A DNA stretch of 64,000 bases from Enoplolaimus lenunculus (lineage: Eukaryota > Nematoda > Enoplea > Enoplida > Thoracostomopsidae). Each line of letters opens with the position of its first letter. Position 1 is the first letter of the stretch. A program made the position numbers and the translations under genes. This document shows positions 46,002 through 57,200 of the stretch, in pieces. The stretch lies in contig JASANG010003110.1 of assembly GCA_030248215.1 (NCBI GenBank), forward strand, positions 7,501-71,500, read 5' to 3'. A model generated the notes under the pieces. It was given only the letters and a program-made list of their open reading frames with translations, was not told the DNA's origin and searched no databases.

Positions 46002-46510
46002 CTATAGATACAGTCTCTGTTGATTCAGAGTCAAAATAAGGAACCCGGACTCTTGCATCTCCCTACATTCCGGTCACTACAATTACTCTAAAAATTGCAA
46101 ATTTGAACGTTTAAGGACGAGGGTCGCGATATATATAATAGTGAAATAAGGTTGCGGCTAAAATCAGTAAACAGATCAAGACAATATTGTTTATTTCTCT
46201 TGCGGGCTAAGACCTGGTACCTCTGCAGAATGCGCCATTGCGTTCCAAGAAGAAAAACGCATTTTTAGTATCAAAACTTACGCGGATTTCACGTTATAAC
46301 CGGGGCAGGCGGGCCATGGTTTGTCCCATGTTGATTATTCAGGCACTCTTATCGTGTAAACAGACAAAACTCGAGTGTCATATGACATTAGCTAACAAAC
46401 CACCGCTCTCAAATGATCAATGTGTACAAGGGACGGTATATCACGTGATACTGAGGGAAATTTATACGAATATCATATGATATTCCAAAATTACAATGAA
46501 TATCATATCA

Positions 46511-48962
46511 TATCAATAAGGTAAGTTACCCTGGATTGAAAGTCCTTGCCACCCATCCTTGGCGGGTACTCCTTATGGTTTGATCGAGGTTGGCTACTAG
46601 GTCTAGTTATGCTACTCCGCCCGATCACATCCGGGATGGGTTTCCCATCTCGGGCTCGCAATGTATACACCATCTGAACGCAAACACTTATCGCTACCGG
46701 ACCGTTGAATAAAATGTCGCGCACAATTCCGTACGATAAAAATTCCTCGCCGGCTGCAGGCCGGCGAACGCTTCCGAGACACCGATTATCCCGAAAAAGA
46801 TTTGGGGCTAGGAGACTCTTATCCTCGCGAATTCCTGCCCCCAGGTAAACTTTCTGACCACCGCGGCAAAATTACATTGACCATCCAGTGGGCAGGCAAA
46901 ATTCAGAGTGCGGGGAAAAATAAATTCTTGGTAAAAAGGAGTTGGTCAAAAAGGAAAAAGAAAAATTGGGAACCCGCACCGCCTATCCTTAAGGCTGTAG
47001 AAATTTTTGCTATCTCCAATAATCATTCAATACTCAGCGCTCAAAAATAACCCGGGAAAAGAAAAATGAAAAAGGAAAAAGAAAAATATCCATCTCCGGT
47101 CCGGACACGATAACAAATTCCGACCCGGACTTGCTCGTTAGCTACTCGCGCAAGTCTGAGTCCGAAATAACAAAAATATTCCCGTCCGGCGGGAATCCAA
47201 CGAAAACAATAGCGCTATAATTTGGTAAAAACGAGAATCTCAGAGTCAGTACTGAAACGGAATTCCGAGCAACCCAAAAATCATAGGGGCTAGCATCCCT
47301 TATCAAATCGGACACCTATGGTTTATTATAAAATTATAACTCAGTGATACATTATGCATTATTCCGTATATCCGTGTCATGTATAAACGTTTAGCCATAC
47401 CTAATGTTCTTAGATTCCGCCTACAGACTCGACTCAAAACATGGCTCTTTACCTGTTCCGCCTCTCGCCGTAGCGTGGTTTCCCATGCTGCTACTTCTTC
47501 CCGAGCCGATGGACTTGCCGCCCACCGGCCCCCTTCCGGTGTTGCCGGGCGAAACTCTTCCGCGAGCGGATTCAAGCAGGCCGACATTCGAGGTGACACG
47601 GGGATTGTTTCCGACGTTGAAGACGCCGACTTCGTCGGTGGAGGAGTTCGCGGCGGGCTATCCCGAGCATTTTGGTCCATGTTTGAGCCAAGTTTGTTAG
47701 TTTCGTTGTTTGAAATAAAAGTTTGAACAGTTTCGACGTTGGTAGTAAGTGAATCACATCAGCCGAATAAGTATACACAATTAAGTGCGTAACTGTCTAT
47801 TTTATTTTTATAATGAACTTGAATGCAATTGGGTTAAAACCACGGTTGAGTCGAGCTAGACTCAACCGGAGTCTAACCCAACTCGAAATCGCGTCTGCAA
47901 ATAGTTTTCCGCCTAGATGTACACATCGAGAAATTTCAATTAAAAAACGCGTACAGCCACCCGTACCGGAGTAGCCCGTACGGCGCTAGTACCGGCCACC
48001 CCGGTACGAGCGCTATTTTTCACCAAGAGAAAACATAAACTGCGAGTTCACCATGGAAACCAAATCAACCTTCAAACTCCACATTTGTTTAGCAGCAGTA
48101 ATTCACAAAAACTAGGCATTCCTCCATTGGAATTTTCAAAATCAACCAATAAACTGCAACACATGACCAAAAAAACGTTATTCCATGTTCGAAAAACACT
48201 ACAAATTGGTAAGCCAAGCAAAACTCACATAACTCCTAGCTAACTAACTTTATTCAACATAAAAACTAATTTCACACTTTCAACCTGCACAGCCAAAATT
48301 TTGACGAAAACCACATAAATTCCTGCAAAACTAGTTAAGTGAAATCGCTACTACTCAAATTTACCCTCCTTTCGGCTCTTCAAAGAACTAGAAACTCGTC
48401 AAAACACCTTTGACCGCCAAATTTGAACTCAATATTTCAAATATTTGCAAAACAAATTCTAAGTAAGTTCAAATAACAAAACGCAACCGCCAATCAGTTC
48501 ACAAAACAATATTACCGTGAACTCAACAATTTATAACATTCCACAGGTAAGTTTCAAAAATATAAATAACATACACCACATACTGTATCCCGAAAATTCA
48601 AAATTTCGAAAATCCCGGTTTCGATACCACTAATAACCTCCCAATCAAGCCGGCAACAGACAGAAAAGACCGCCCCAGGCTCAAAAACACTCAAATCCAG
48701 TTCGAATTAACTCTTTCCGCTAGTTTTACTCACCTGCGCTCTCCCTTCAAACCCCTAGATCTCAAATTTGAAACCACCAAATCTCACGCCTACGGAGTAC
48801 TACACCCAGGTGTCACACACTTGGATCCCCCAGGTGAATACCCCGCTACGGCTCCAAAAACATTTCAACCAGTGGTTTTCCAACCCGACACGCTCAAATT
48901 TCGCGTCTCTCGGGTTTCCCCAAAAAATTTCAACTCAGCGGAGTCACGGATCCAGTGGTATC
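46511..48962 (-). mobile_element. Broken LTR-retroelement-like insertion 1 (minus orientation)
   Basis: About 2.45 kb inserted in a family A MITE and flanked by atatc on both sides, a 5-bp duplication typical of LTR elements. The minus-strand left tip begins tgtaggg. A gag-like minus frame begins at 47,680; its N-terminal region has a PAM2-consensus motif, LNPLAEEFRP (47,546-47,575). Between tip and frame is a T/G-rich leader-like region. The element is far too short for a whole copy and is clearly broken in more than one place. Superfamily unresolved. Confidence 0.5.
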
Positions 48963-49263
48963 CCTACAATATCCTGCGAAACAGTGTAATCTTCGGGTGC
49001 TAATAAATTAATGTAATGTGGGGTTCACGTTTTTACTGGGGCAGCCTGGAACACGTTTTGTCCCTATGGTTATAGCTGGTAACATTTTGTCTGACCGTTT
49101 ATCCGCTATCATATTCAAAAAATTTGAATTGTCTGCCATCCTGATGTGACATCTTCTGTTTGTACTGCAATATCATATGATATTCCAAATATTGTCTGTG
49201 GGTATCATATGATATGTTTGAAAATGTCTTGAAAATTGTGGTAAACAACAGCAATAGAAGTGA

Positions 49264-49692
49264 AATGGTAACTACAAAGTATGGGCTCAGCACCGCAGTT
49301 TTTCGGGAGGTGGACCCGTATACTTAACGAGTCCTGTTCGGCTTAAGGATGCAAACCAACGATCCCTAAGCAGTGACGAGGAAAATCTGGCTCTCCGTGT
49401 AGTGCATTCCAGCCGCGACAAAGCAGTCGAACAACGCCTTTACGTTTTGCCCGTGACAAGCCATACAAAAACCGTTGAAATGTCGACATTTCCCATAAGA
49501 CAAAATCCTGTCCATCGAACAGCGAAAATGTTTTATACTCAACATTTTAACAAATTGAAAAGGACAAAGAAAAGTAAATTTTGTTTCGGTCAAAACTGCT
49601 CACTGGGTACCTTGGGAAACGACCACGGAGTGTACATGTGGGATTCGCGTTGTAACCGGGTCAGGAAGGAAACGGTCCGTTCTATGTTGATT
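49264..49692 (+). CDS. Coding-like segment of unknown identity
   Basis: An open frame of 142 codons to TGA. The last 20 or so lie in a family A end, so the informative part is about 49,279-49,625. It has mixed, protein-like composition and GC near half, unlike the AT-rich surroundings: FSGGGPVYLTSPVRLKDANQ, then SLSSDEENLALRVVHSSRDK, a dibasic-rich stretch NKLKRTKKSKF, and CFGQNCSLG (49,582-49,608). No start codon in good context and no pyrimidine-rich acceptor is evident; possible acceptors are after tacaaag or gggctcag. It may be an exon between two MITEs or a host fragment captured by a MITE. No family recognised. Confidence 0.4.
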
Positions 49693-50372
49693 TGACGTCG
49701 ACGTTAAAATTCGACCACTCATATTGGGTGAACAGACAAAACTCGAATGTCATATGACATTTAGTTACAAACCACTGCTCTCAAATGATCAATGTGTACA
49801 AGAGACGGTATGTCACGTGATACTGAGGGACATTTATGCGACTATCATATGATATTTCAAAATTACAATGAATATCGTATCATATCCAGCGAAACAGCGT
49901 AATCTTCGGGTGCTAATAAATTAATGTAATGTGGGGTTCACGTTTTTACTGGGGCAGCCTGGAACGTATGTAACCTCAAGTATGCAGACATTTGAAAACA
50001 TATCATAAGATATTCGCAAACAATACCTCGAATATCATATAATATTGAAGAACAAAAGGTGACCCACACATGATAATAGCAGACAAATACGAATTTTTGA
50101 GTACAATATGGGAACTATAAGCCGATTAAATGTTACCAATAGTCTAATAGGGATAAAACGTGTTCCAAGCTGCCCCGTTTATAACACGAAACCCGCATAA
50201 AGTAAAAAGCTCGTTTCTTCAATATAAATTTTTATATAAATCACAACAAGCGACTTAGTATTTAATTATTCGCACAAAGATTATCACAGTTTTATAGTTT
50301 GCCCTCCAACATTGTGCTACCAAAGTTGGAATGTTAACAATTGTATAAACATGTAACTTTATTTTGTTTTAG

Positions 50373-50447
50373 CATCCATTTTACGACGGACACGAAATGA
50401 AGGTTGTCACTACCCGCAAGATTGATAATCTAATCATTCGATGCTAA
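50373..50447 (+). CDS. Possible terminal exon, unrecognised
   Basis: A strong acceptor (ctttattttgttttag) precedes 24 codons, HPFYDGHEMKVVTTRKIDNL then IIRC, and a TAA stop. It lies 0.7 kb downstream of the coding-like segment at 49,264-49,692 and could be its last exon, but no donor there is convincing. Short length means it may be chance. Confidence 0.3.
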   Translation, partial: HPFYDGHEMKVVTTRKIDNLIIRC

Positions 50448-51743
50448 CGTTTTAAACATGGTTCTGTTTGACTCAATACAAAATACGTTGAAACTGAAAT
50501 AGAATCAAAAGATGTATAGTTTGCTATTTTACCAAAAAGACAAAAATACAAAACGAAAGCTTTCAAACGTTAATTCCAAACAGTTCCTGGTTATGTTCTT
50601 GATATCTACATTTCCGTTCGTTAGCTAGCGTATTTCATTGGGTTTGTAACATTTTAGGCGCAGCTGTAATGACACTTTTACCCATTTGAATTTCTGGTGT
50701 TTTGTTCAACTATTTTCTGTTGTCCGAAAGAGATAATATTTTTGCTTAAAATTCAGTATATTTAACAGTACATACACTACTGCTAGGCAGATTGCAAAAT
50801 ATTTTAATTCGCACCTGATCAAACATTTGATTTTTAGCGATTTTAGGGTTGTAGTTACAGCATGGAATCGTAATATCCTACTTAAAGAAGAGAATTTAGG
50901 CTAGAGCGTCAGTTGAAATTGAGAAAATTTACGTTTTGTTGCTTTGTCTGCGCACATTTGATATCCTGTCTTACAGTTTTTTAACGAACGTAAGCACATC
51001 GTTTAACTAACATTTTCGTTTAAGATCAAACCATACGGGAACTGTTTATCAGTTCAAAGTTTTAGAGCTAACATCTGAAGTAAAATTGTTTTTTGACACA
51101 AGGTTTGCACATATTCAGAAATTTACTACGCTAAATTTGGCGAAAATTGAACGTTTACTTATTTGAATTTTATGTTAAATCTATACCATCGTACTGAATT
51201 TTGTAAAACACCACGTAAAATATATATTCAAAATTACGTAACAACTAAATATTTACCTTGAATTATTAATCCTTATCTTTGCAGCAGTTTTGTTTTGTTG
51301 TTTTCTGACTTAGCAGTCTGACTTTATTTCGCTAATGGCAAGGTGCTGCCATCCGATATCAGTCATAAATTTTTGGTAATTATTAGAAAAAACTTTATAA
51401 TACTACATTTTTAGGTTAAGAAACTAAATTGTTACATCAGAACTTATCACCGCAGGGCGCCATTATTGCATTTTTTGAAACGAAAAATATACAAATATGG
51501 AGGCGTTTTTAATTGAGAGGTTATAAATGTATGCGGGATAAAAAGTCAAGGGCTTGATGCATGAACTCGAGGATACTGTTACGTCTTGTAGAGATGTATT
51601 ACCGTGCCTAAGAAGAGTGATTGTTGAATGCTGCATATTATGTTGAATTTTGCGGACATAGGTTGCGTTAAATTGCTCATAGTCTACTTCATATAACAAT
51701 AGGTTGACTGAACACGTAATTGTTATTTATAGGTCAATTCGTC

Positions 51744-54700
51744 ATGTGCAACAAACGTTTTATGTTCGCTTTTCTGATCGTGTTGGTATTGGTGGCACAG
51801 AATGCGTTGGTCGGTAATAAAAGTTCATATCGTTAGCTTGTTTATTAATTATCATACAAACACTAATAAAATAGTTCAGATTTCGGTCAGTGTAAAATTT
51901 GGTGAAGTTTAATCATCAAACTCGGATCACCAGTAGGAGCAAACATACGGCATATATTTCACAAATCTTGAAGTTCTCGATTTACTCGTTGAAAATTTAT
52001 GAGACTGTAAAGCTAAAGGTGGAAATTGAATGCTGCCCACTCTCAGCTCCCTTAACTTTACTAGATGTTACCTTTAACCAGGACGAGAGGTCTCCCATGT
52101 CCGGAGTGGGTACATCCTGGGTCGACATCCTTGGAGGTAATCGCGAAGTCCATAGGGTCCATGTGTATGCAATAAGAGCGAACAAACAGAGTTCGAACCT
52201 CCGACGAGGAGTGACCGTCCCGCCCGCATTCAGGAAACTCCCCAGCGTGGATCCCACCAACGAGTTTCCATTCAGCAGGCTTCGCGCGATGGACAGCCAG
52301 GCTCCCAGGCGGATGTCCCTAGACCCCGAGTGATCACACTCATCAGATACACCCCTATGAGTGGATCAGCCGAATCCTAGCCGCCTTTATCAGGCGGCAA
52401 AGCCGCGGGTCCGGTTCCGTAGGAGGATGCGACGCGTCGACGAAAGGGGTGCTACGATAAAACGCCCTTTTACTGCCACCCTGAGAGATGAAGGCGGGAC
52501 CTCCCAGCTATTACGGTAGGCTTACACGGGACAAAATAATCACACATCACTGCCACACAAAAGATGGGGGACTTCTACGGAACCGGGCCGATAAAACAGG
52601 CCGCGATAGCGGCTTGCACATTAGACACCAGGTGGATGACCGGATACCTGGCGGACCCGTCCGGCTGCATGACGGCGAGCCGCGCACCGTGCCGAAGGGA
52701 ATAATAACTTAAGCTAAGGAGTTTTAACTAAGCTTAGGAGTAAGTGCGCAATACTAACTTAGGGTTAACTAAAGTTACTCGACCAAACTCTTTGACTATA
52801 AGGAGTGCGAAAAATCACTGTCCGCCAGTCATACGATTATCCACCTTGCCTGGGGCAGATCAGCCCAGGCTATGCATACAACTCCTATGTGTGTGTTTTA
52901 CTCCTACTCGAGATAGATAGTCGAAAAATGAGGGTTGAATATCGGATACTAATTTCGCAGGGACAATTTATGTTTGCTTACAAAAATTACACTGGCTCCG
53001 TGAACACTTTATTAAAAAAATATAAATGCACTAAACGTCGAAAGGCCATTTATGGCAGAAAAAGATGAAAACTAGCAAAGCGAAATATAACAAGCTGACT
53101 AACAATTACCTCGTCGGTTTCCCGTTCCGCACTAGGTGCACTGGCTGACTTGGGCACCGGTGCCGGCAGGGCGATCGCCTGCCGAACACCGCAGCTGGAG
53201 GGGCGAAATTCATCCGCATCAGGGTTGAGATCCGTAGAGGTTAAGCAGGTAGCGCATATGTTCACTCCCAATGCTTGAAAAGGCGGCACCGATTTCCTTT
53301 GGTCTGGTTTTTGAGCCATTAAGGTTAACTAGGCAAATTATATCACATAAATGTTGTAAGTAATCCCTGAATGCAATTGGGTTAAAACCCGACGAAAAAC
53401 ATGAAAACAGTTTATTTAAAACTACAAAGCAAGCGGTAAAAATATAGCAGCGCTACAAACCAAAAGTGACAACTGCGCTCCAAAGACAACTTTTCAGCTT
53501 CTTTTATAGCTGAAAATTTTAGCTAATAGGCAACATGATTTGCATATTTAAATGGTATTTTGCATAAATTTCAATAAAATTTTGTAAAAGTTAAAATTTT
53601 ATGCAAATCAGACACCGGTTGGAAACAACCGAAGAAAGAAAGCTGCAAAGCAGCAGAACAAAAAAAGGAAAACAAAACAAAACAGAAAGAAAGCAAACAC
53701 ACCCTAAAAGGGTGAAAAGAAACAACAAAACAAAAAAAACAAACCCGGGCAAATCTGCCCTGCCCAAGTCAGATCTGACTTGGGCAACCCCAGCTTAGCA
53801 TCCGCAACGTCGCAGCGCATCCGCAGCTTCCACTCAGTTAAGCATCTCAAAGGCATATTAGTACATGCGCACCGCTGTAGCAAACTCTCTCCCCTATAAA
53901 TATTCTGTGCCGCAACTTTTGAGATCATGACCGACCGGACAGCGGGGCCACAGATCAGTGACAACGCTCCCAGGGTCATTTCCGATTAAGCCAAAAAGGC
54001 CACAATCCTGTGCGGCTGACTCGCCCACACATCTTATCAGATGTGCTCCGGCTCTTAGGCTCTAAGTGTTCAATTGCGTACTCGAGCAGGTAAACACAGC
54101 CACATCTCTACAGAGACCTATCACCAACTGGAGATAGATGCTACGTACGTTATAGAATATGGGCACCTAATACAGCTATACGTTAAACCTTTTATATGTA
54201 TCTATTTTAGCTGGAGAATGTAGTGATCTGAAACGACAAGTTGAAGAATGTGGCATTGAGGAAAAAGGAATTATTACACAAGAACAATTTGAATGCTTGA
54301 GTCCTTGTCGCGAGGGTAAGTGCTGTTTTCATATTTTCACAGGTACAAGCAGTGATCTAAGACGTATTTCGGAGCTGGTTCACTGGGATTCTCAGAATAC
54401 CGCAAGCCGGAAACTTGCCAGTAGATCTCAAGCTTCCTATGCAGGGTTCATGTTATAACTGGGGCAGCCAGGAACACGATTTGCCATTAAAATAGCGGTT
54501 ATGAGGACAAAAATTGAATATCATGTTATATGCGCCTACAAACCAGTGTACAAGTACCTTCATATGATATGACGTTGTCGAACATTTGTGTGAATGCCAT
54601 TTTATGATACTCCAAACATACGGTTGGTTTCATGTGATATACCACAAGACTGCCTGTGAGTATCATATGAAATTCCTTGTTTTAGAAAAAGATTATCACG

Positions 54701-56070
54701 TGATATTCTAGAATTTTGTTGTGCGGAGTTCATGTTGTAACTGGGGCAGTCGGGTCACGTTTTGTCCACTATCAGACATATTGGTGAATATCATATCATA
54801 TTCCAAATTAACAGTATGTTTAATATGATATGATATTCAGCAAGACGCAATTGGAGGTGTATGTGATATTCTACTGTACAGTTTAAGTGTATCATATGAT
54901 ATTCCACTATGTAGTTTAAAACGTATCATAAAGCATCCGCCAAAATTTGAATATCCGACATAATTGGGATTTTCCCGCAAAATTTTGAATTTTCGCGCCA
55001 AAATTTGAGTTTCTCGCCAAAATTTGAATTTTGCTGCAAAAATATAATTTCCTCGCCAAATTTTCAACTTCCACGCCGTAATTTAAATTTTGCGCCATAA
55101 TTTACATTGTTTTGTAGGATCATATAATACTAACGGCACATGTCTGGTACTGTAACTGACTCAGTAGACATTTTTAAAATAATCATATGATATTGACAGG
55201 CAATCAAGGACATAGAACATGATATTGAAACACAACAGGTGACCGATACATGATGTTAACAGATAACCTCTGTTTTTGGAATATTATATTGGGTTACATG
55301 GCAGACAAAATGTTATCCAATATATAGAACGTGACATAAAGGGACCCAGCTGCACCATTCATAACGTGAATTCCGCATTACGGAACGTCCACGTTATACT
55401 GCACGCGCTACTGCAGAAAAATGTCTGAATCTCATTAGTTCCAGGCTGTTCCAGTTACGACGTGAGCCCTGCATTACTGTGGATTTCTTTGAGATCTCCA
55501 AGCCTGACCGTATATACTTAACACAGTTTCTGCCGCTATTCCGCTTGAAGAATAAAACCGTACAATCGATGCATGGGCTTTAAGGTTTATTTGATCTGTA
55601 TAATCAGCTGGTTTCCAGAGTAAAAAATTTTCATACTTTGCTACAGTTAATTAATAACTTCTGAATGAGATTTATGCTACTCGGCAAATTGAATCCAGTC
55701 GTTTGAGACGCGTCAGACCTGCACGGTTAGATTAATAGCCGTCTTGAAATCTATATATACTGCAAGCAATTTACTAATGGGTCATCCGCGTTATAATGCG
55801 CTCGCTAATGTTAGAACTTGTCCAACCACCCGGTAGGGATCTGTGTACAAATCGAAGCTGCAACTAGCGTGTAGGTACAATTTTATGTGGTACGTAGACA
55901 CTGTTAACTGTCCCGACACTGTCCGAAGGGACTCGGGACAAAAGATAAAAAATTAAGCAAAATCTGGATGTTCTATAATATTTAATGCATCAAGTTCTTG
56001 TTTTGAATACATATTTTTATTTTTAGTGTTGAATGCGTTAGTTGACGAGTATCTCAAAGAAGTAGTTTAA
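51744..56070 (+). CDS. Copy B: small secreted cysteine-rich peptide precursor, 72 aa, three exons
   Basis: Exons: 51,744-51,813 (donor GTCG|GTAATA), 54,211-54,315 (acceptor tatctattttag, donor GAGG|GTAAGT) and 56,027-56,070 (acceptor ttttatttttag, stop TAA). Both junctions are phase 1 and the frame is open throughout. The product begins MCNKRFMFAFLIVLVLVAQN then ALVA, a textbook signal peptide of about 24 residues. The mature part reads GECSDLKRQVEECGIEEKGI, ITQEQFECLSPCRE, VLNALVDEYLKEVV. Four cysteines are spaced C-x9-C-x14-C-x3-C in an acidic, probably helical peptide of about 48 residues; two disulfides are likely. Exon 1 carries the signal, exon 2 all cysteines, exon 3 a helical tail. 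I recognise no family; a secreted effector, hormone-like or defence peptide are all possible. Introns are about 2.4 and 1.7 kb and nearly all transposon. Conservation of all three exons and splice sites with copies A and C supports the model. Confidence 0.75.
51910..54125 (-). mobile_element. Broken retroelement insertion 2 (minus orientation) in intron 1 of peptide copy B
   Basis: Absent from the matching intron of copy A, which places both edges approximately. GC-richer than the host. A minus-strand gag-like frame starting at 53,319 has the PAM2-consensus motif LNPDADEFRP (53,200-53,229). Further coding-like minus sequence lies at about 52,000-52,340. Upstream is a region with a tataaaag box and aataaac signal, consistent with an LTR. 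The 20-base word gttttaacccaattgcattc before the frame is shared with insertion 1. Fragmentary and broken several times; family unresolved. Confidence 0.5.
54440..55377. mobile_element. Family A MITE complex, copy vi, with an E2F-like array
   Basis: Left end tgcagggttcatgttataac and right end cataacgtgaattccgca, the latter followed by TTA. A second left end (gcggagttcatgttgtaact, 54,724) shows a nested or duplicated copy. The array at 54,925-55,105 holds units such as gaattttcgcgccaaaattt. Immediately right of it is a family E scrap (55,380-55,430), then a third A end (acgtgagccctgca) and TTA at 55,474. Confidence 0.7.
55778..55975. mobile_element. Family E MITE, short complete copy iv
   Basis: Starts tgggtcatccgcgttataat and ends atctggatgttcta, flanked by TAA at 55,775-55,777 and 55,976-55,978. 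The same spot in block A is empty, confirming a clean insertion. Confidence 0.85.
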
Positions 56071-56861
56071 ACAACTAATTTTGAAAGAAATGATACTGTA
56101 AAATGTTTCAAATATATATTAATCGTTAGTAAAACATTGTCAAATATAATAGACCTTTTTAAACCTGCAAAAAGTTATATTCTTATCGTATATCTGGATA
56201 GGTCATAGTTAACTTGTTAAACATATGAGAATATACTTCTCGCTAACAAAAGATTTGTCTCACACATCTGAAACCTAAGTTTAATAGACAGCAGTTACTG
56301 TGTAAACACAGACTAGTTAGTTAAATATTGTTTAAGAATCAGGCTGAAGGATACAAACTTGCTCAATCTGGTTTAATAGACATTCCGCTTCCGGCTGTGC
56401 CTTTCAAGCTTTGAAAAGTCACCGTGTGACTGCTTTTGTTATCGTAGAATTTTTGAAAAAGTATTAACAAGGCTTAAATGGTATCTGAAGTATATTTTAC
56501 ATTTTTGTCAATTTTGAATTTCAAATTTTTTTAAATAGTAATAAAGCGAAAACTTTTGCGTTTATTTCGAAATATTCTGGGCCAAGCTGTTTAGTCAATC
56601 ACGTTCCTGTTTGTAGTAAATTTGATTAAAACTAAGAGAAATCAGATAAGTAACACATGGACTGTGCTTTTCATAAAACCTTTAAATCAAATTTATAAAA
56701 AATAAAAGTTGGGTTTGAAATGAACATGAGATGTTATGAGAAACTTGGCCCATGTTACTTCCAGAGGCGTCCAGGTTTCTGGTGGGTCTATAAATAGTAG
56801 GTTTTGATCCTAGATTACATTATTTTCCTTGGGCTTAGGCTTATGTTTAGCCTTAGGCATA

Positions 56862-57200
56862 TTCGGGGTTCACATTATAACTGAACCAGAATTGTCCCTA
56901 TTACAATAGCGGGTAACATTTTGTCTACACGTAAATCCGCTGTCAAATTCAAAAAATTTGAATTGTCTGCTATCTTAATGTGACATTTACTGTTTGTACA
57001 GCAATATCATATGATATTCGAAATATTGTCGGTTAGTATCATATGACATGTTTGAAAATGTCTGCAAAGTTATGGTGAACTAGCCTGAATGTCCTGTAGA
57101 ATATCATATTATACTAAAATTTAATGTTTGAATTATTTGTCCTTAGCAATATATTTAGGCAGAACTTTCATCAGAAACAGAGAAATAGAAGCAAATTTAG
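56862..57200. mobile_element. Family A MITE, truncated copy v
   Basis: tcggggttcacattataact opens the copy. Palindromes aatatcatatgatattcg and agtatcatatgacat follow. The right end is missing. It lies at the same junction as the fragment at 45,262. Confidence 0.65.

Larger units (their letters stand above)
46281..50197. mobile_element. Family A MITE complex, copy iv, opened by a retroelement and holding a coding-like segment
   Basis: Left end cgcggatttcacgttataac after TTA (46,278-46,280); right end ataacacgaaacccgca before TAA (50,198-50,200). The left half stops at 46,510 where the retroelement begins and resumes at 48,963. A block of about 75 bp (gtaatcttcgggtgctaata and following) is present twice, at 48,975 and 49,893. 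Two inward ends enclose the coding-like segment at 49,264-49,625. Confidence 0.6.
50530..56945 (+). repeat. Segmental duplication block B
   Basis: Partner of block A, same orientation, longer by a retroelement insertion (about 51,910-54,125) and family A and E elements in intron 2. It carries the intact peptide gene. Confidence 0.9.
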
